A DNA stretch of 58,853 bases from Plantactinospora alkalitolerans (GTDB lineage: Bacteria; Actinomycetota; Actinomycetes; Mycobacteriales; Micromonosporaceae). Position numbers and translations under genes: made by a program. Every line of letters begins with the position of its first letter. Within the stretch, counting starts at the first letter, position 1. Where the stretch lies: NCBI RefSeq assembly GCF_015690345.1, contig NZ_JADPUN010000032.1, forward strand, positions 1 to 58,853. The letters run 5' to 3'. Shown piece by piece: positions 17,138 to 24,914 of this stretch. The notes beneath the pieces were generated by a model. It saw only the letters and a list, made by a program, of their open reading frames with translations. It ran no database searches and was not told the DNA's origin.

Positions 17138-18253
17138 GTGACCCTGCTCAGTGTGATAGTTCCGGTCTACCAGGTGGAGAAGTACCTGGCCGACTGCCTG
17201 GACTCGATCCTCGGCCAGTCCATGCGTGACATCCAACTGGTCGCGGTGGACGACGCCTCGACCGACGGTTCCGCCCGGATCCTCTCCCGGTACGCCGCCT
17301 GGGACCCCCGGATCGTGGTGGTGACCTTCGACCACAACCAGGGGTTGGGTGCGGCCCGCAACGCCGGGCTCGTCCACGCCACCGGCGAGTACGTGTGGTT
17401 TCTGGACAGCGACGACTGGCTGCCCGATGGGGCGCTGCCGGCGGTCGCCGACCGGTTGACCCGGACCGCGCCGGATCTCCTGGTCACGGCGTACACCCGG
17501 CACTTTCCGAACGGCGGGGTCCGGCACCATTCGTTGTCCCAGGTCGGTGCCGGCCGGCCGGTGCCGGACACCTTCACGCTGCGGGAACGCCCGGAGCTGC
17601 TGTCGGTGCTGCACATCACCTGCAACAAGGTGATCCGGCGGCAGTTCCTCGCCGAGTCGGGACTGACCTTCGGCTCCGGCTGGTACGAGGACGTCTCGTT
17701 CACCTTTCCGTTGATGCTCGCCGCCGAGCGGATCAGCCTGCTGGACCGCTGTTGTTACGCGTACCGGCAGCGGCCCGGCGGGGCGATCACCTCGACGGTC
17801 AGCGAGCGCCACTTCGAGGTCTTCGCGCACTGGGACCGGGTCCTGGCGGGGCTGGAGGCCGATCCGGCCGTGCCCGCCGAACTGCGTCACCTGATCTTCC
17901 AGCGGATGATCTGGCACCTGCTGCAGGTCCTCGGTCATCCTCGGCGGGTGCCACCGGGCCGGCGCCGGGAGTTCTTCGCCGAGATCGTCACCCGGTACCG
18001 CGCACATCTTCCGACCGGTGGATACCGGCCGCCCGGTGGCACGATAGGGCTCAAGCACCGGATCGTCGGCCGAGGCGGCTACGGCCTGTTCGCCGCGCTC
18101 CGGGTCGCCCGCCGGGCCCACATCGGCATGGTCGCCCGGATCAGACATCCGGCCACCGGGCCGGTTCCGGCCGGAAGCGGCCCGTCCCCGGCATCCGTGC
18201 CCGGAACCCGGGTCGAGGCGTTGCCCGGCGAGTTGACCGACCGGGTGAACTGA
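17138..18253 (+). CDS. Family 2 glycosyltransferase
   Basis: Inverting nucleotide-sugar-dependent glycosyltransferase of GT2 fold, 371 residues. GTG 17138 is chosen because GGAGG at 17124-17128 sits nine bases upstream; the TTG at 17129 is too close. Motifs: SVIVPVYQVEKYLADCLDS, VDDASTDGS, NQGLGAARNAGL, the metal-binding FLDSDDW, and GSGWYEDVSFTF containing the probable catalytic ED. The C-terminal third (from about 260) is basic, with KHRIVGRGGYGLFAALRVARRA, and may dock to membrane. It probably builds a cell-surface glycan. A short A+T-rich stretch upstream holds the promoter. Confidence 0.9.
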   Translation: MTLLSVIVPVYQVEKYLADCLDSILGQSMRDIQLVAVDDASTDGSARILSRYAAWDPRIVVVTFDHNQGLGAARNAGLVHATGEYVWFLDSDDWLPDGALPAVADRLTRTAPDLLVTAYTRHFPNGGVRHHSLSQVGAGRPVPDTFTLRERPELLSVLHITCNKVIRRQFLAESGLTFGSGWYEDVSFTFPLMLAAERISLLDRCCYAYRQRPGGAITSTVSERHFEVFAHWDRVLAGLEADPAVPAELRHLIFQRMIWHLLQVLGHPRRVPPGRRREFFAEIVTRYRAHLPTGGYRPPGGTIGLKHRIVGRGGYGLFAALRVARRAHIGMVARIRHPATGPVPAGSGPSPASVPGTRVEALPGELTDRVN

Positions 18254-18264
18254 CCGGCCAAGGC

Positions 18265-18287
18265 CCCGGCCTGGTCCTCGGGCCGGG
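18265..18287. terminator. Hairpin between convergent glycosyltransferase and deacetylase genes
   Basis: CCCGGCC at 18265-18271 pairs perfectly with GGCCGGG at 18281-18287 across a 9-base loop. It lies between two convergent genes and ends next to the deacetylase stop codon, as a bidirectional terminator would. Confidence 0.5.
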
Positions 18288-19121
18288 TCAGCCGTGTTCG
18301 CCGAGCGGCCCGACCCGCCAGCCCCGGCTCAGGCACTCCTCCAGCAGGTGCGGCAGTGCGGCGAGGCTGGCCCGCCAGGCGCCGGGCGCGGAGGTGCAGT
18401 CGGAGTCGTGCAGAAGCACCGTCCCGCCACCGGCCAGACCGGACCGCAGCGTGTCGAGCACCGACGAGGGGCTCGCCGAACGGGTCCAGTCCCGCCCCCA
18501 GCAGGTCCAGAGCACCGGCGTCAGGTCCAGCCGCCGGGCGGCCATCAGTGCCGCGGTGCTGAACACGCCGTACGGTGGCCGGAAGAACCGGGGCGTCCGC
18601 CCGGTCACCGCCTCGATCAGCTCGCGGGTCCGGGCCAGGTCGCGGTAGGTCGCGTGCGGGCCTCGGAGCAGCAGGTTCTGGTGTGCCCAGCCGTGCACCG
18701 CCACCTCGTGGCCGGCGGCTGCCAGGTCCAGGCCGAGTTCCGGTGCCCGGGCGAGCATGGAGCCGAGCAGGAAGAACGTCGCGCGGGTCCGGTGCGCGGC
18801 CAGGGCCTCGACGAAGAGCGGGGTCGAGTTCGGGTCGGGACCGTCGTCGAAGGTCAGCGCGACGTGGCCCGGGGCGCCCCGGCCGCTCAGCCGGGGAAAG
18901 AACCGGAGTCGTACGCCGGGCAGCACGGTCAGGGCCGGCACGGCCTGTACGGCCAGCGCGGCACCGACCGTCGTCGCCGGTACCGCGCGTGCCCGCACCC
19001 GTTCCTCCACCCGCCTCACCATCGCCGGCCGGGTACCCGTGACGGCCGCCTTCACCCTCACCCGGACGGGTGGAATGGGACGGGGTCCGTTGCCGGATTC
19101 GCGCGGCCGGCTCCGGGTCAC
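18288..19121 (-). CDS. Polysaccharide deacetylase (CE4/NodB)
   Basis: Metal-dependent deacetylase acting on N- or O-acetylated cell-wall polysaccharides. It has 277 residues: a basic N-terminus, one hydrophobic segment (about 49-67) that may anchor or export it, then the NodB domain. Motifs: VALTFDDGPD with Asp92 and Asp93, metal ligands His143 and His147 in VHGWAHQNL, RFFRPPYGVF, and VLLHDSDC near the end. The deacetylase active-site set is complete. It converges with the glycosyltransferase, so both may modify surface glycan. Confidence 0.92.
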   Translation of the reverse strand: MTRSRPRESGNGPRPIPPVRVRVKAAVTGTRPAMVRRVEERVRARAVPATTVGAALAVQAVPALTVLPGVRLRFFPRLSGRGAPGHVALTFDDGPDPNSTPLFVEALAAHRTRATFFLLGSMLARAPELGLDLAAAGHEVAVHGWAHQNLLLRGPHATYRDLARTRELIEAVTGRTPRFFRPPYGVFSTAALMAARRLDLTPVLWTCWGRDWTRSASPSSVLDTLRSGLAGGGTVLLHDSDCTSAPGAWRASLAALPHLLEECLSRGWRVGPLGEHG

Positions 19122-19225
19122 CCGACGTTTGTCGCGCGTGATCCCGGGTAGCCGGGCAGGCCGGCGGCCTCCCCGAGGCCGGGCCGGGCCGGGCCGGTGG
19201 CCAGGATGGACAGAGGAGACGACGG

Positions 19226-20251
19226 ATGCGTGCCCGACCTGCGCCGGGGGTGGCGGTGATCACCGGAGCGAGCGCGGGGGTGGGCCGGGCCACGGCACGG
19301 CTGCTGGCCCGACGGGGAATGCGGCTGGCCCTGCTGGCCCGGGGCGGAACCGGGCTGCGTGCCGCCGCCGAGGACGTACGGGCCAACGGGGGTGTCGCGC
19401 TGCCGATCGAGACCGACGTGTCGGATCACCACCAGGTCGAGGAGGCGGCGGACCTGGCCACCCGGATACTCGGACCGATCGACCTCTGGGTGAACGACGC
19501 TTTCGCATCGGTGTTCGCGCCGTTTTCCGAGATCGGCCCGGAGGAGTTTCGCCGGGTGACGGAGGTCTGCTATCTCGGTTACGTGTACGGGACCCGGGCC
19601 GCGCTTCGTCGGATGGTGCCGCGCGGGTCCGGAACCATCGTGCAGGTCGGATCCGCGCTGGCGTACCGGTCGATTCCCCTACAGTCCGCCTATTGTGGTG
19701 CGAAACACGCAATAGTCGGCTTCACCGAGTCGCTGCGCTCCGAACTTCTGCACGACCGCAGCCCGGTACGGATCACCATGGTGCACCTTCCGGCGGTGAA
19801 CACCCCGCAGTTCGACTGGGGGCTGTCCCGGCTGCGTAACCGGCCCCGGCCGGTACCGCCGATCTATCAGCCGGAGGTCGCCGCCCGGGCGATCGCCCAC
19901 GCGGCCGACCGGCCACGGCGCCGGGAGTACTGGGTCGGGGCGTCCACCGTCGGCACCATCCTCGCCAACCGGTGCGTACCCGGTCTGCTCGATCGCTACC
20001 TGGCCCGCTCGGGTTACTCGGCTCAACAGACCGACCAGCCGGACGATCCGCGCCGGCCGAGCAACCTGTGGTATCCGGTCGACGACGGCGGCGGGGCGGA
20101 CCCGGGCGCGCACGGCTCGTTCGACCTGCGGTCCCGGGCTCACAGTCCGCAATTGTGGTTGTCGCAACACCGGGGCCTGCTCGCCGCCGGGCTGGCCGTC
20201 GCCACGACGGTCGGTGCGGTGCTCCGCACCGTCGCGCGCCGCCGGCGGTAG
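19226..20251 (+). CDS. Short-chain dehydrogenase/reductase
   Basis: NAD(P)-dependent oxidoreductase of 341 residues. The Rossmann motif is [13 protein letters not shown] (about 12-24), the structural NAG motif is modified to VNDAFAS, and the catalytic Ser/Tyr/Lys lie in [22 protein letters not shown]. The protein is about 90 residues longer than a classical SDR. The extra C-terminal part ends in a hydrophobic helix ([20 protein letters not shown]) with a basic tail, so it is probably tail-anchored in the membrane. Start ATG 19226 follows GAGGAGAC. Substrate unknown. Confidence 0.9.
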   Translation: MRARPAPGVAVITGASAGVGRATARLLARRGMRLALLARGGTGLRAAAEDVRANGGVALPIETDVSDHHQVEEAADLATRILGPIDLWVNDAFASVFAPFSEIGPEEFRRVTEVCYLGYVYGTRAALRRMVPRGSGTIVQVGSALAYRSIPLQSAYCGAKHAIVGFTESLRSELLHDRSPVRITMVHLPAVNTPQFDWGLSRLRNRPRPVPPIYQPEVAARAIAHAADRPRRREYWVGASTVGTILANRCVPGLLDRYLARSGYSAQQTDQPDDPRRPSNLWYPVDDGGGADPGAHGSFDLRSRAHSPQLWLSQHRGLLAAGLAVATTVGAVLRTVARRRR

Positions 20252-20594
20252 CCGGGTCCGTCGCCAGGTCGGCGGTCTCGGTGCCGGATCCGGCCGGCCC
20301 GCCCCGGGTAACCAGCCTGACCTGCGGCTTTGTTGCAGACAGCCGGCAATCGTCGACCGGTCAAACTGGACATTTCCGAGGCGGGTCGGCGATACCCCGC
20401 CCGCGCGCTAGGTAAATGGTCGACAGCATCTTGTTAATAATCGCTACCGCAAAGGATGTTCTCGATGGATCTGCCACGCCGTGATTACTGATAGTCGTTG
20501 CGTGGCAACGCCTTTTGCCGGCAATCGGGTCTTGCCATTCCGGAAGTGGAACCAGGTATGCTGTCTGCCGTTCATAGCCGCCGGATACCACGTG
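20252..20594. other. Intergenic region with A+T-rich promoter stretch
   Basis: Upstream part of the 485-base gap between the SDR gene and the riboswitch-controlled cell-wall gene. It has no gene I can support. The stretch 20410-20500 (with GTAAATGG, CTTGTTAATAATCGC) is notably A+T-rich and is the likely promoter for the riboswitch transcript. Confidence 0.4.
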
Positions 20595-20730
20595 GTGCCG
20601 GCGCTGATCGCCGCCTAATCGCCACCCGGCGAACCGGGGACCCATGCACGTGGGGTGAATCCGCGCGAGCGGTAGGGACCTCTTCCATCCCGAACCCGTC
20701 AGCTAACCCGGTCGGCGGCCGACGGAAGGG
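20595..20730 (+). ncRNA. Cyclic-di-AMP riboswitch (ydaO/yuaA type)
   Basis: Five conserved blocks of the ydaO class are readable in order: CCGCCTAATCGCC (about 20611-20623), CGGCGAACCGGGGACCC, GTGGGGTGAATCC (20650-20662), TAGGGACCTCTTCCATCCCG with AACCCGTCAGCTAACC (20673-20709), and the closing GACGGAAGG (20721-20729). CCGTC near 20696-20700 pairs with GACGG. In actinomycetes this class binds c-di-AMP and shuts off cell-wall hydrolase genes. The last conserved block also contains the Shine-Dalgarno region of the next gene, whose GTG is at 20737, so translation could be controlled directly. The 5' limit is approximate. Confidence 0.9.
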
Positions 20731-20736
20731 ATACAT

Positions 20737-21753
20737 GTGAGGGCACCCCTACGCCGATCGCTGGCGCCTGCCCTGGCACTGCTCACCGCCGCGGCACTGA
20801 TCGTGGTTCCGTCGGTAGCGTCGGCGGCGCCGGCCGCGCCGAAGCCGGCGGGTCCGAAGGAGGACGTCGACTCGCCGATCCTCGGTGACGTCCTCGCCAC
20901 CACCGGTAAGCGGTACGCGGAAGCCAAGGCCGCGGTCAAGAAGTCCAAGCAGCGGCAGGCGCAACTCGCCGAAGACCTCAAGCGGGCAGAGGCCAAGTTG
21001 GCGGCGCTCACTCCGGAGGCCAGCAAGATCGCCGCCGAGTCGTACCGCAGCGGCAAGCTCAGTGCCGTGACGATGCTGCTGAACAGCGCCTCGTCCGACT
21101 CGTTCATCGATCGGGCCGCCGCGCTGGATGAGCTGAACCTGTTCAACAACCAGAAGCTCCGGGCCCTGAACCAGGCGCGCGAGCAGGTCAGCCAGACCAA
21201 GGCGGCGGTCGACGCCGAGGTCGAGAAGCAGGCCGCGCAGGAACAGATCATCAAGAAGCAGCAGAAGGAGGCGGAGAAGGCGCTCGCGCTGGTCGGCGGC
21301 AGGTCGCGCCCCGACCGGGGCCTCGTGGACGCCAAGTCGCCGGTCGCCCGGCCGGGGCCGGGCATGGCGGACGGCTTCCCTGGCGAGTCCTGCAGCAAGC
21401 CCGATCCGACCACCAACGGTTGCGTCACGCCGCGGACCCTGCACGCGTACAACGAGGTTCGGCGGGCCGGCTTCAAGCGGTTCGTCGGTTGTCACCGCGA
21501 CGGTGGTCCGTTCGAGCATCCCAAGGGCCGGGCCTGCGACTGGTCGTTGAAGAACTCCGGCTTCAGTCGCGCCGCGAACGACGACCAGATGAAGTACGGC
21601 AACGACCTCACCGCCTTCCTGGTCCGCAACGCCGATCGACTGGGCATCCTGTACGTGATCTGGTACAAGGAGATCTGGTTCCCGGCCACCGGCTGGAAGT
21701 CCTACAGCGGTCCGAGCGACCACACCGACCACGTGCACATGTCGATGCTGTAG
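20737..21753 (+). CDS. Secreted coiled-coil cell-wall protein, ARB_07466-like C-terminal domain
   Basis: Exported protein of 338 residues starting at GTG 20737. A signal peptide (ALALLTAAALIVVPSVASAA) is followed by a long coiled coil (about 60-185, KKSKQRQAQLAEDLKRAEAK and EVEKQAAQEQIIKKQQKEAEK). This resembles the N-terminal hairpin of NlpC/P60-type hydrolases. The C-terminal domain (about 205-338) has paired cysteines, HPKGRACDWS and SDHTDHVHMSML. The His-x6-Asp and His-x2-His spacing recalls zinc M15/VanY-type peptidases. A c-di-AMP riboswitch in front supports a role in cell-wall remodelling. Enzyme activity is inferred, not shown. Confidence 0.85.
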   Translation: MRAPLRRSLAPALALLTAAALIVVPSVASAAPAAPKPAGPKEDVDSPILGDVLATTGKRYAEAKAAVKKSKQRQAQLAEDLKRAEAKLAALTPEASKIAAESYRSGKLSAVTMLLNSASSDSFIDRAAALDELNLFNNQKLRALNQAREQVSQTKAAVDAEVEKQAAQEQIIKKQQKEAEKALALVGGRSRPDRGLVDAKSPVARPGPGMADGFPGESCSKPDPTTNGCVTPRTLHAYNEVRRAGFKRFVGCHRDGGPFEHPKGRACDWSLKNSGFSRAANDDQMKYGNDLTAFLVRNADRLGILYVIWYKEIWFPATGWKSYSGPSDHTDHVHMSML

Positions 21754-21780
21754 GGGTCGCGCACGACACCCCGTACGAAC

Positions 21781-21822
21781 GGAACCGCCCCGCCACCCAC
21801 TCCGGGTGACGGGGCGGTTCCG
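21781..21822 (+). terminator. Strong terminator hairpin after the cell-wall gene
   Basis: GGAACCGCCCCG at 21781 pairs with CGGGGCGGTTCC ending at 21822, a perfect 12-bp stem. The inner bases CACCC and GGGTG extend it around a short loop. It begins 27 bases after the stop codon of the cell-wall gene and is followed by GTTGTGAC, giving a weak U-rich tail. This is a clear intrinsic terminator. Confidence 0.85.
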
Positions 21823-21843
21823 TTGTGACATCCATCTTCAACT

Positions 21844-21868
21844 TGCATACATAGCGATGTCCGCATAC
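21844..21868 (+). promoter_or_regulatory. Candidate metal-responsive operator/promoter of the CDF gene
   Basis: A short A+T-richer segment between the terminator and the CDF gene holds a direct repeat GCATAC (21845-21850 and 21863-21868). These flank the inverted repeat ACAT-AGCG-ATGT (21849-21860). TTGCAT at 21844 could serve as a -35 box. The arrangement would suit an ArsR- or MerR-type metal regulator, but none is encoded nearby. Weak evidence. Confidence 0.3.
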
Positions 21869-21915
21869 GTTGTTCTCCGGGACGGCGGGGGCTGGCCCGG
21901 GAAGGGGGCCAGGCG

Positions 21916-22830
21916 ATGGGTGCCGGACACACACACGCGAGTCCGCAGACCTGGGCCGGGGAGCGGCACCGTCGCCCGCTCTGGCTGGCGTTCGGAGTGC
22001 TGGCCCTCTACATGGTGGTGCAGGCCGTCGCCGCCTGGCTGACCGGTTCGCTCGCACTGCTCTCGGACGCCGGACACATGTTCACCGACGTGCTCGGCAT
22101 CGGCATGGCGCTGGCGGCGATCACCGCCGCCGGCCGGGCGTCGAACGATCCGCAGCGCACCTTCGGGCTGTACCGCCTGGAGGTGCTCGCCGCGCTGGCG
22201 AACGCCGTGCTGCTCTCCGGGATGGCGATCTTCGTACTGGTGGAGTCGGTCCGCCGGTTGGACGATCCGCCCGAGGTCGCGGCCGGGCCGATGCTGGTCG
22301 TCGCCGTCGGCGGCCTCGCCGTGAACGTGGTGGCCTTCCTGCTGCTGCGCGGCGGGGCCAAGGAGAGCCTCAACCTGCGCGGCGCCTACCTGGAGGTGCT
22401 CGGTGACCTCTTCGGTTCGGTCGGCGTCATCATCGCCGCGTCGGTCATCGCGACGACCGGATGGCGGTACGCGGACCCGATCGTCGCCGTCGTGGTCGGC
22501 CTGCTCATCCTGCCCCGGACCTGGAAGCTGGCCCTGGCCGCCGGCCGGGTACTCGTGCAGGCCGCGCCGCCGCACGTCGAGGTCACCCTGGTCCGGGAGC
22601 GGCTGGCCGGCCTCGACGGGGTCACCGAGGTACACGACCTGCACGTCTGGACCCTGACCTCCGGGATGGACGTGGCATCGGCGCACCTGAACCTGATCGA
22701 GGGTGCCGACGTGGCGGCGGTACTGGCGGCGGCTCGCCGGCAACTGCACGACGACTTCGGCATCGACCACGCCACCCTCCAGGTCGAACCGCCGAGCGCC
22801 GAGCAGCTCTGTCACGGAAGCTCGTGGTGA
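21916..22830 (+). CDS. Cation diffusion facilitator (zinc efflux) transporter
   Basis: Inner-membrane proton-coupled divalent metal exporter of the CDF family (ZitB/CzcD-like), 304 residues. A short His-containing N-terminus (GAGHTHASP) precedes six TM helices. Metal-site residues are in LLSDAGHMFTD (helix 2, His and two Asp) and YLEVLGDLFGSVG (helix 5, Asp). The usual His/Asp of helix 5 is LGDLFGS, consistent with zinc or cadmium. The cytoplasmic C-terminal domain has VTEVHDLHVWTLTSGMDVASAHL, the conserved metal-binding region. The start was chosen at ATG 21916, close to GGGGGCC. It is followed by a dispersed palindromic repeat. Confidence 0.93.
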   Translation: MGAGHTHASPQTWAGERHRRPLWLAFGVLALYMVVQAVAAWLTGSLALLSDAGHMFTDVLGIGMALAAITAAGRASNDPQRTFGLYRLEVLAALANAVLLSGMAIFVLVESVRRLDDPPEVAAGPMLVVAVGGLAVNVVAFLLLRGGAKESLNLRGAYLEVLGDLFGSVGVIIAASVIATTGWRYADPIVAVVVGLLILPRTWKLALAAGRVLVQAAPPHVEVTLVRERLAGLDGVTEVHDLHVWTLTSGMDVASAHLNLIEGADVAAVLAAARRQLHDDFGIDHATLQVEPPSAEQLCHGSSW

Positions 22831-22834
22831 CGCA

Positions 22835-22889
22835 GTTAAGGAAGGGCCCCTTCTTATCGCTTTCTGTAGAGGAAGGGTCCCCCGTTAAC
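22835..22889. repeat. Dispersed imperfect palindrome, copy A
   Basis: A 55-base element from GTTAAGGAAGGGCCCCTTC to GGAAGGGTCCCCCGTTAAC, with GTTAA/GTTAAC at its ends and the middle TTATCGCTTTCTGTAGA. A near-identical element lies at 31489-31542. It starts five bases after the CDF stop codon and can fold as a long hairpin. It may serve as a terminator or be a small non-autonomous mobile element. Confidence 0.75.
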
Positions 22890-22936
22890 CGCCACGGTCC
22901 CGATGAGCAGAGCGGGGCTCGGATAGGCTCTACTCC

Positions 22937-23548
22937 GTGCTGGGCACGGGGGCAGGCCCGGGCGGCGGTCGGACCGGACCCGTCGCCCGGTTGATGTCAG
23001 CCCCGCTGCGATGGGTCGCCACGGGAGTGGGCGTGACGGTGGTGGCGGTCTCCGGCATCTTCGGCGGGCTGGACACCGTCGACAGGTCGAAACTGCCCAC
23101 TGTGGAGCTCGGGGCGGTCGACCGGGGCAAGCCGTGGAACGTGACGGTGGTGCGGGTCCGACTGATCGCCGACCTGCCGGCACACAAGCCGACGACCGCC
23201 GGCAACCATTGGGTCGGCGTCGTCGCGACCGTCGAGGTCACCGCCCCGGAGAGCCGCGCCGACCTGTGGGACGTCCTCCGGCTGCCCGGCGCCGAGGGCC
23301 TCAGGAGCGAGAAGCCGGCGTACGTCGTACTGATGCGTGACGACACGGAACGCGTCCGGCTCAATCCCGGGATGCCCGAGCAACTCGCCTTCGTCTGGGA
23401 ACGGGCCGGCGACAGCCGCCCGAGCGCGGTGACCGTGCAGATCCTCGGCAAGACCTTGCGGCAGGACAGCCTCACCGGAACGATGACGTGGCTCGATCCC
23501 GCACCTCGGGCCGAGGTCGTCGCACCGGTCGAGGATCAGCGGACATGA
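22937..23548 (+). CDS. Single-span membrane protein, first gene of a coupled operon
   Basis: Protein of 203 residues, unknown function. The GTG start at 22937 gives a Gly-rich cytoplasmic N-terminus, one TM helix (about 25-45, LRWVATGVGVTVVAVSGIFGG) and a soluble extracellular domain of about 155 residues. That domain has a beta-rich look (VRVRLIADLPAHKPT, VVATVEVTAPESRADLW, AYVVLMRDDTERVRLNPGMPEQLAFVWE). Met at 22994 is an alternative start. Its stop overlaps the start of the next gene (ATGA), and the following two genes have the same layout, so the three products probably form one membrane complex. Confidence 0.75.
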   Translation: MLGTGAGPGGGRTGPVARLMSAPLRWVATGVGVTVVAVSGIFGGLDTVDRSKLPTVELGAVDRGKPWNVTVVRVRLIADLPAHKPTTAGNHWVGVVATVEVTAPESRADLWDVLRLPGAEGLRSEKPAYVVLMRDDTERVRLNPGMPEQLAFVWERAGDSRPSAVTVQILGKTLRQDSLTGTMTWLDPAPRAEVVAPVEDQRT

Positions 23549-24246
23549 CAGCCTGGCCCGGTGACCAGGGGCCGGCCGAGACCGCCGGACTCCGGGTGCC
23601 GCCCGGTGCCCAGCCGCCGGTCGAGGTGCCCGGCCACCAGGCGCCGCCCCGCCGGCTCGCCCGGATAGGCTCCCGGCTGGGTGTCGGTGTCCTGGTGCTC
23701 GCCGCGCTGGCCGTCGGCGGTCCGCTCGCCGCGCTGCGCCCGACGAGCGACGTCCGGGAGCGGCCCTTCGTCCAGCAGGGTGGCTTCGGCGAGTTGGCTT
23801 CGGTGCGTACCTTCGAGGCCACGGTGGTCAGCGTGCGCGGCGCGGCGAAGGTCTCGCAGCGCGGCCGGGTGTACGACACCGCCGGGGTGTGGGTGCTGGT
23901 CCGGGTACGCCTGAGCGCCACGGACGAGGCGACCACCGTCAACTACGCCGCGCTCCGGGACGAGCGGGAGCGCAGTCATCAGCAGACCGCCCGGCTCGAA
24001 CAGCCGCTCACGAGCAGCAGCCGTACTCTCCAGCCGGGAATACCGGTCGAGGGCGAGATCGTCTTCGAGGTTCCCCGAGACACCGCCACCCGGCTCTGGC
24101 TGCGGTTGGCGCAGCCCGTCCTCGACCGGCGGATGGACGCGATGGCGGAGGTGCCACTGCTTCCGGTGCCACGGTCCACAATCGACCGCTGGTCGGCGGA
24201 TCCGGCCCCGGCCGTCGTCACACCGGCGAAGGTAGGTCCGCCGTGA
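23545..24246 (+). CDS. Single-span membrane protein, second gene of a coupled operon
   Basis: Protein of 233 residues from ATG 23545, which overlaps the previous stop by four bases. A Pro-rich N-terminus of about 40 residues precedes one TM helix (about 49-67, LGVGVLVLAALAVGGPLAAL), then an extracellular domain of about 160 residues with VRTFEATVVSVRGAAKV, WVLVRVRLSATDEATTVNYA and VEGEIVFEVPRDTATRLWLR. The layout resembles an immunoglobulin-like or DUF4352-type fold, by eye only. Function unknown. It is coupled to the next gene by a GTGA overlap. Confidence 0.72.
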   Translation: MTAWPGDQGPAETAGLRVPPGAQPPVEVPGHQAPPRRLARIGSRLGVGVLVLAALAVGGPLAALRPTSDVRERPFVQQGGFGELASVRTFEATVVSVRGAAKVSQRGRVYDTAGVWVLVRVRLSATDEATTVNYAALRDERERSHQQTARLEQPLTSSSRTLQPGIPVEGEIVFEVPRDTATRLWLRLAQPVLDRRMDAMAEVPLLPVPRSTIDRWSADPAPAVVTPAKVGPP

Positions 24247-24914
24247 CGTGGCCGGGCGAGGTGGAGACCGCGGTGTTGCCTCGGATCGAGGGGCCTGCCG
24301 TGGCGTCGCCGGAGGGCGCGGAGACCGCGGTGCTGCCCCGGATCGACGGGCCCGTCGTGGCGTCGACCGGTGACGCGGCGGCGCGCGGTTGGTGGCGACG
24401 CAACCGGTGGGGCGTGCTGGCGTTGCTGCCGGCCCTCGCCCTGGCACTCGGACCCGCCGTCAGGCAGGGCTACGAGCAGATGACCCGGGCCGAGCCCCGA
24501 CGGGCGGTGGTCCCTGGCCCGGACGGCTGGGTGACGTACGCCGGGTCCCGGATGAGGCTGGCGGAGCTGACCTCCACGACCGAACTGACCGGCCGGGACG
24601 GCAGGCCGTTCCCGCTCCCCGCCGGAGTGCGGGCCTGGCGGGCGACGGTGCTCTTCGAACCGGATACGCCGGAGGGCGTCGTCGGCTGCTCGGTCTGGCT
24701 GGAGGACAGCGACGGCCGGCTCTCCTCCGCCGGTCCGGCCGAACTGCTCGGCGCGGGGGTGTTGGCCGGCGGCTGCGGTCCGGAGCGCGACGCCGGTGGC
24801 CGGCCGTACGAAAAGGTCTTCTACTTCGTTCTGCCGGAGTCGTCGTCCCCGGTCGCGGCCCGGGTGGTCACCACCTCGATGCTGCCCCGCTACGCCCAAC
24901 TCTCGGCCGGCTGA
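24243..24914 (+). CDS. Single-span membrane protein, third gene of a coupled operon
   Basis: Protein of 223 residues from GTG 24243, overlapping the previous stop. The N-terminus has a tandem repeat of about 19 residues (ETAVLPRIEGPAVASPEG, then ETAVLPRIDGPVVASTG). One TM helix (about 57-73) and an extracellular domain with two cysteines (VVGCSVWLEDSDG, LAGGCGPERD) and KVFYFVLPESSSPVAARVV follow. It matches its two upstream neighbours in layout, not clearly in sequence. Its 3' end overlaps the convergent next gene by 25 bases. Confidence 0.72.
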   Translation: MTWPGEVETAVLPRIEGPAVASPEGAETAVLPRIDGPVVASTGDAAARGWWRRNRWGVLALLPALALALGPAVRQGYEQMTRAEPRRAVVPGPDGWVTYAGSRMRLAELTSTTELTGRDGRPFPLPAGVRAWRATVLFEPDTPEGVVGCSVWLEDSDGRLSSAGPAELLGAGVLAGGCGPERDAGGRPYEKVFYFVLPESSSPVAARVVTTSMLPRYAQLSAG

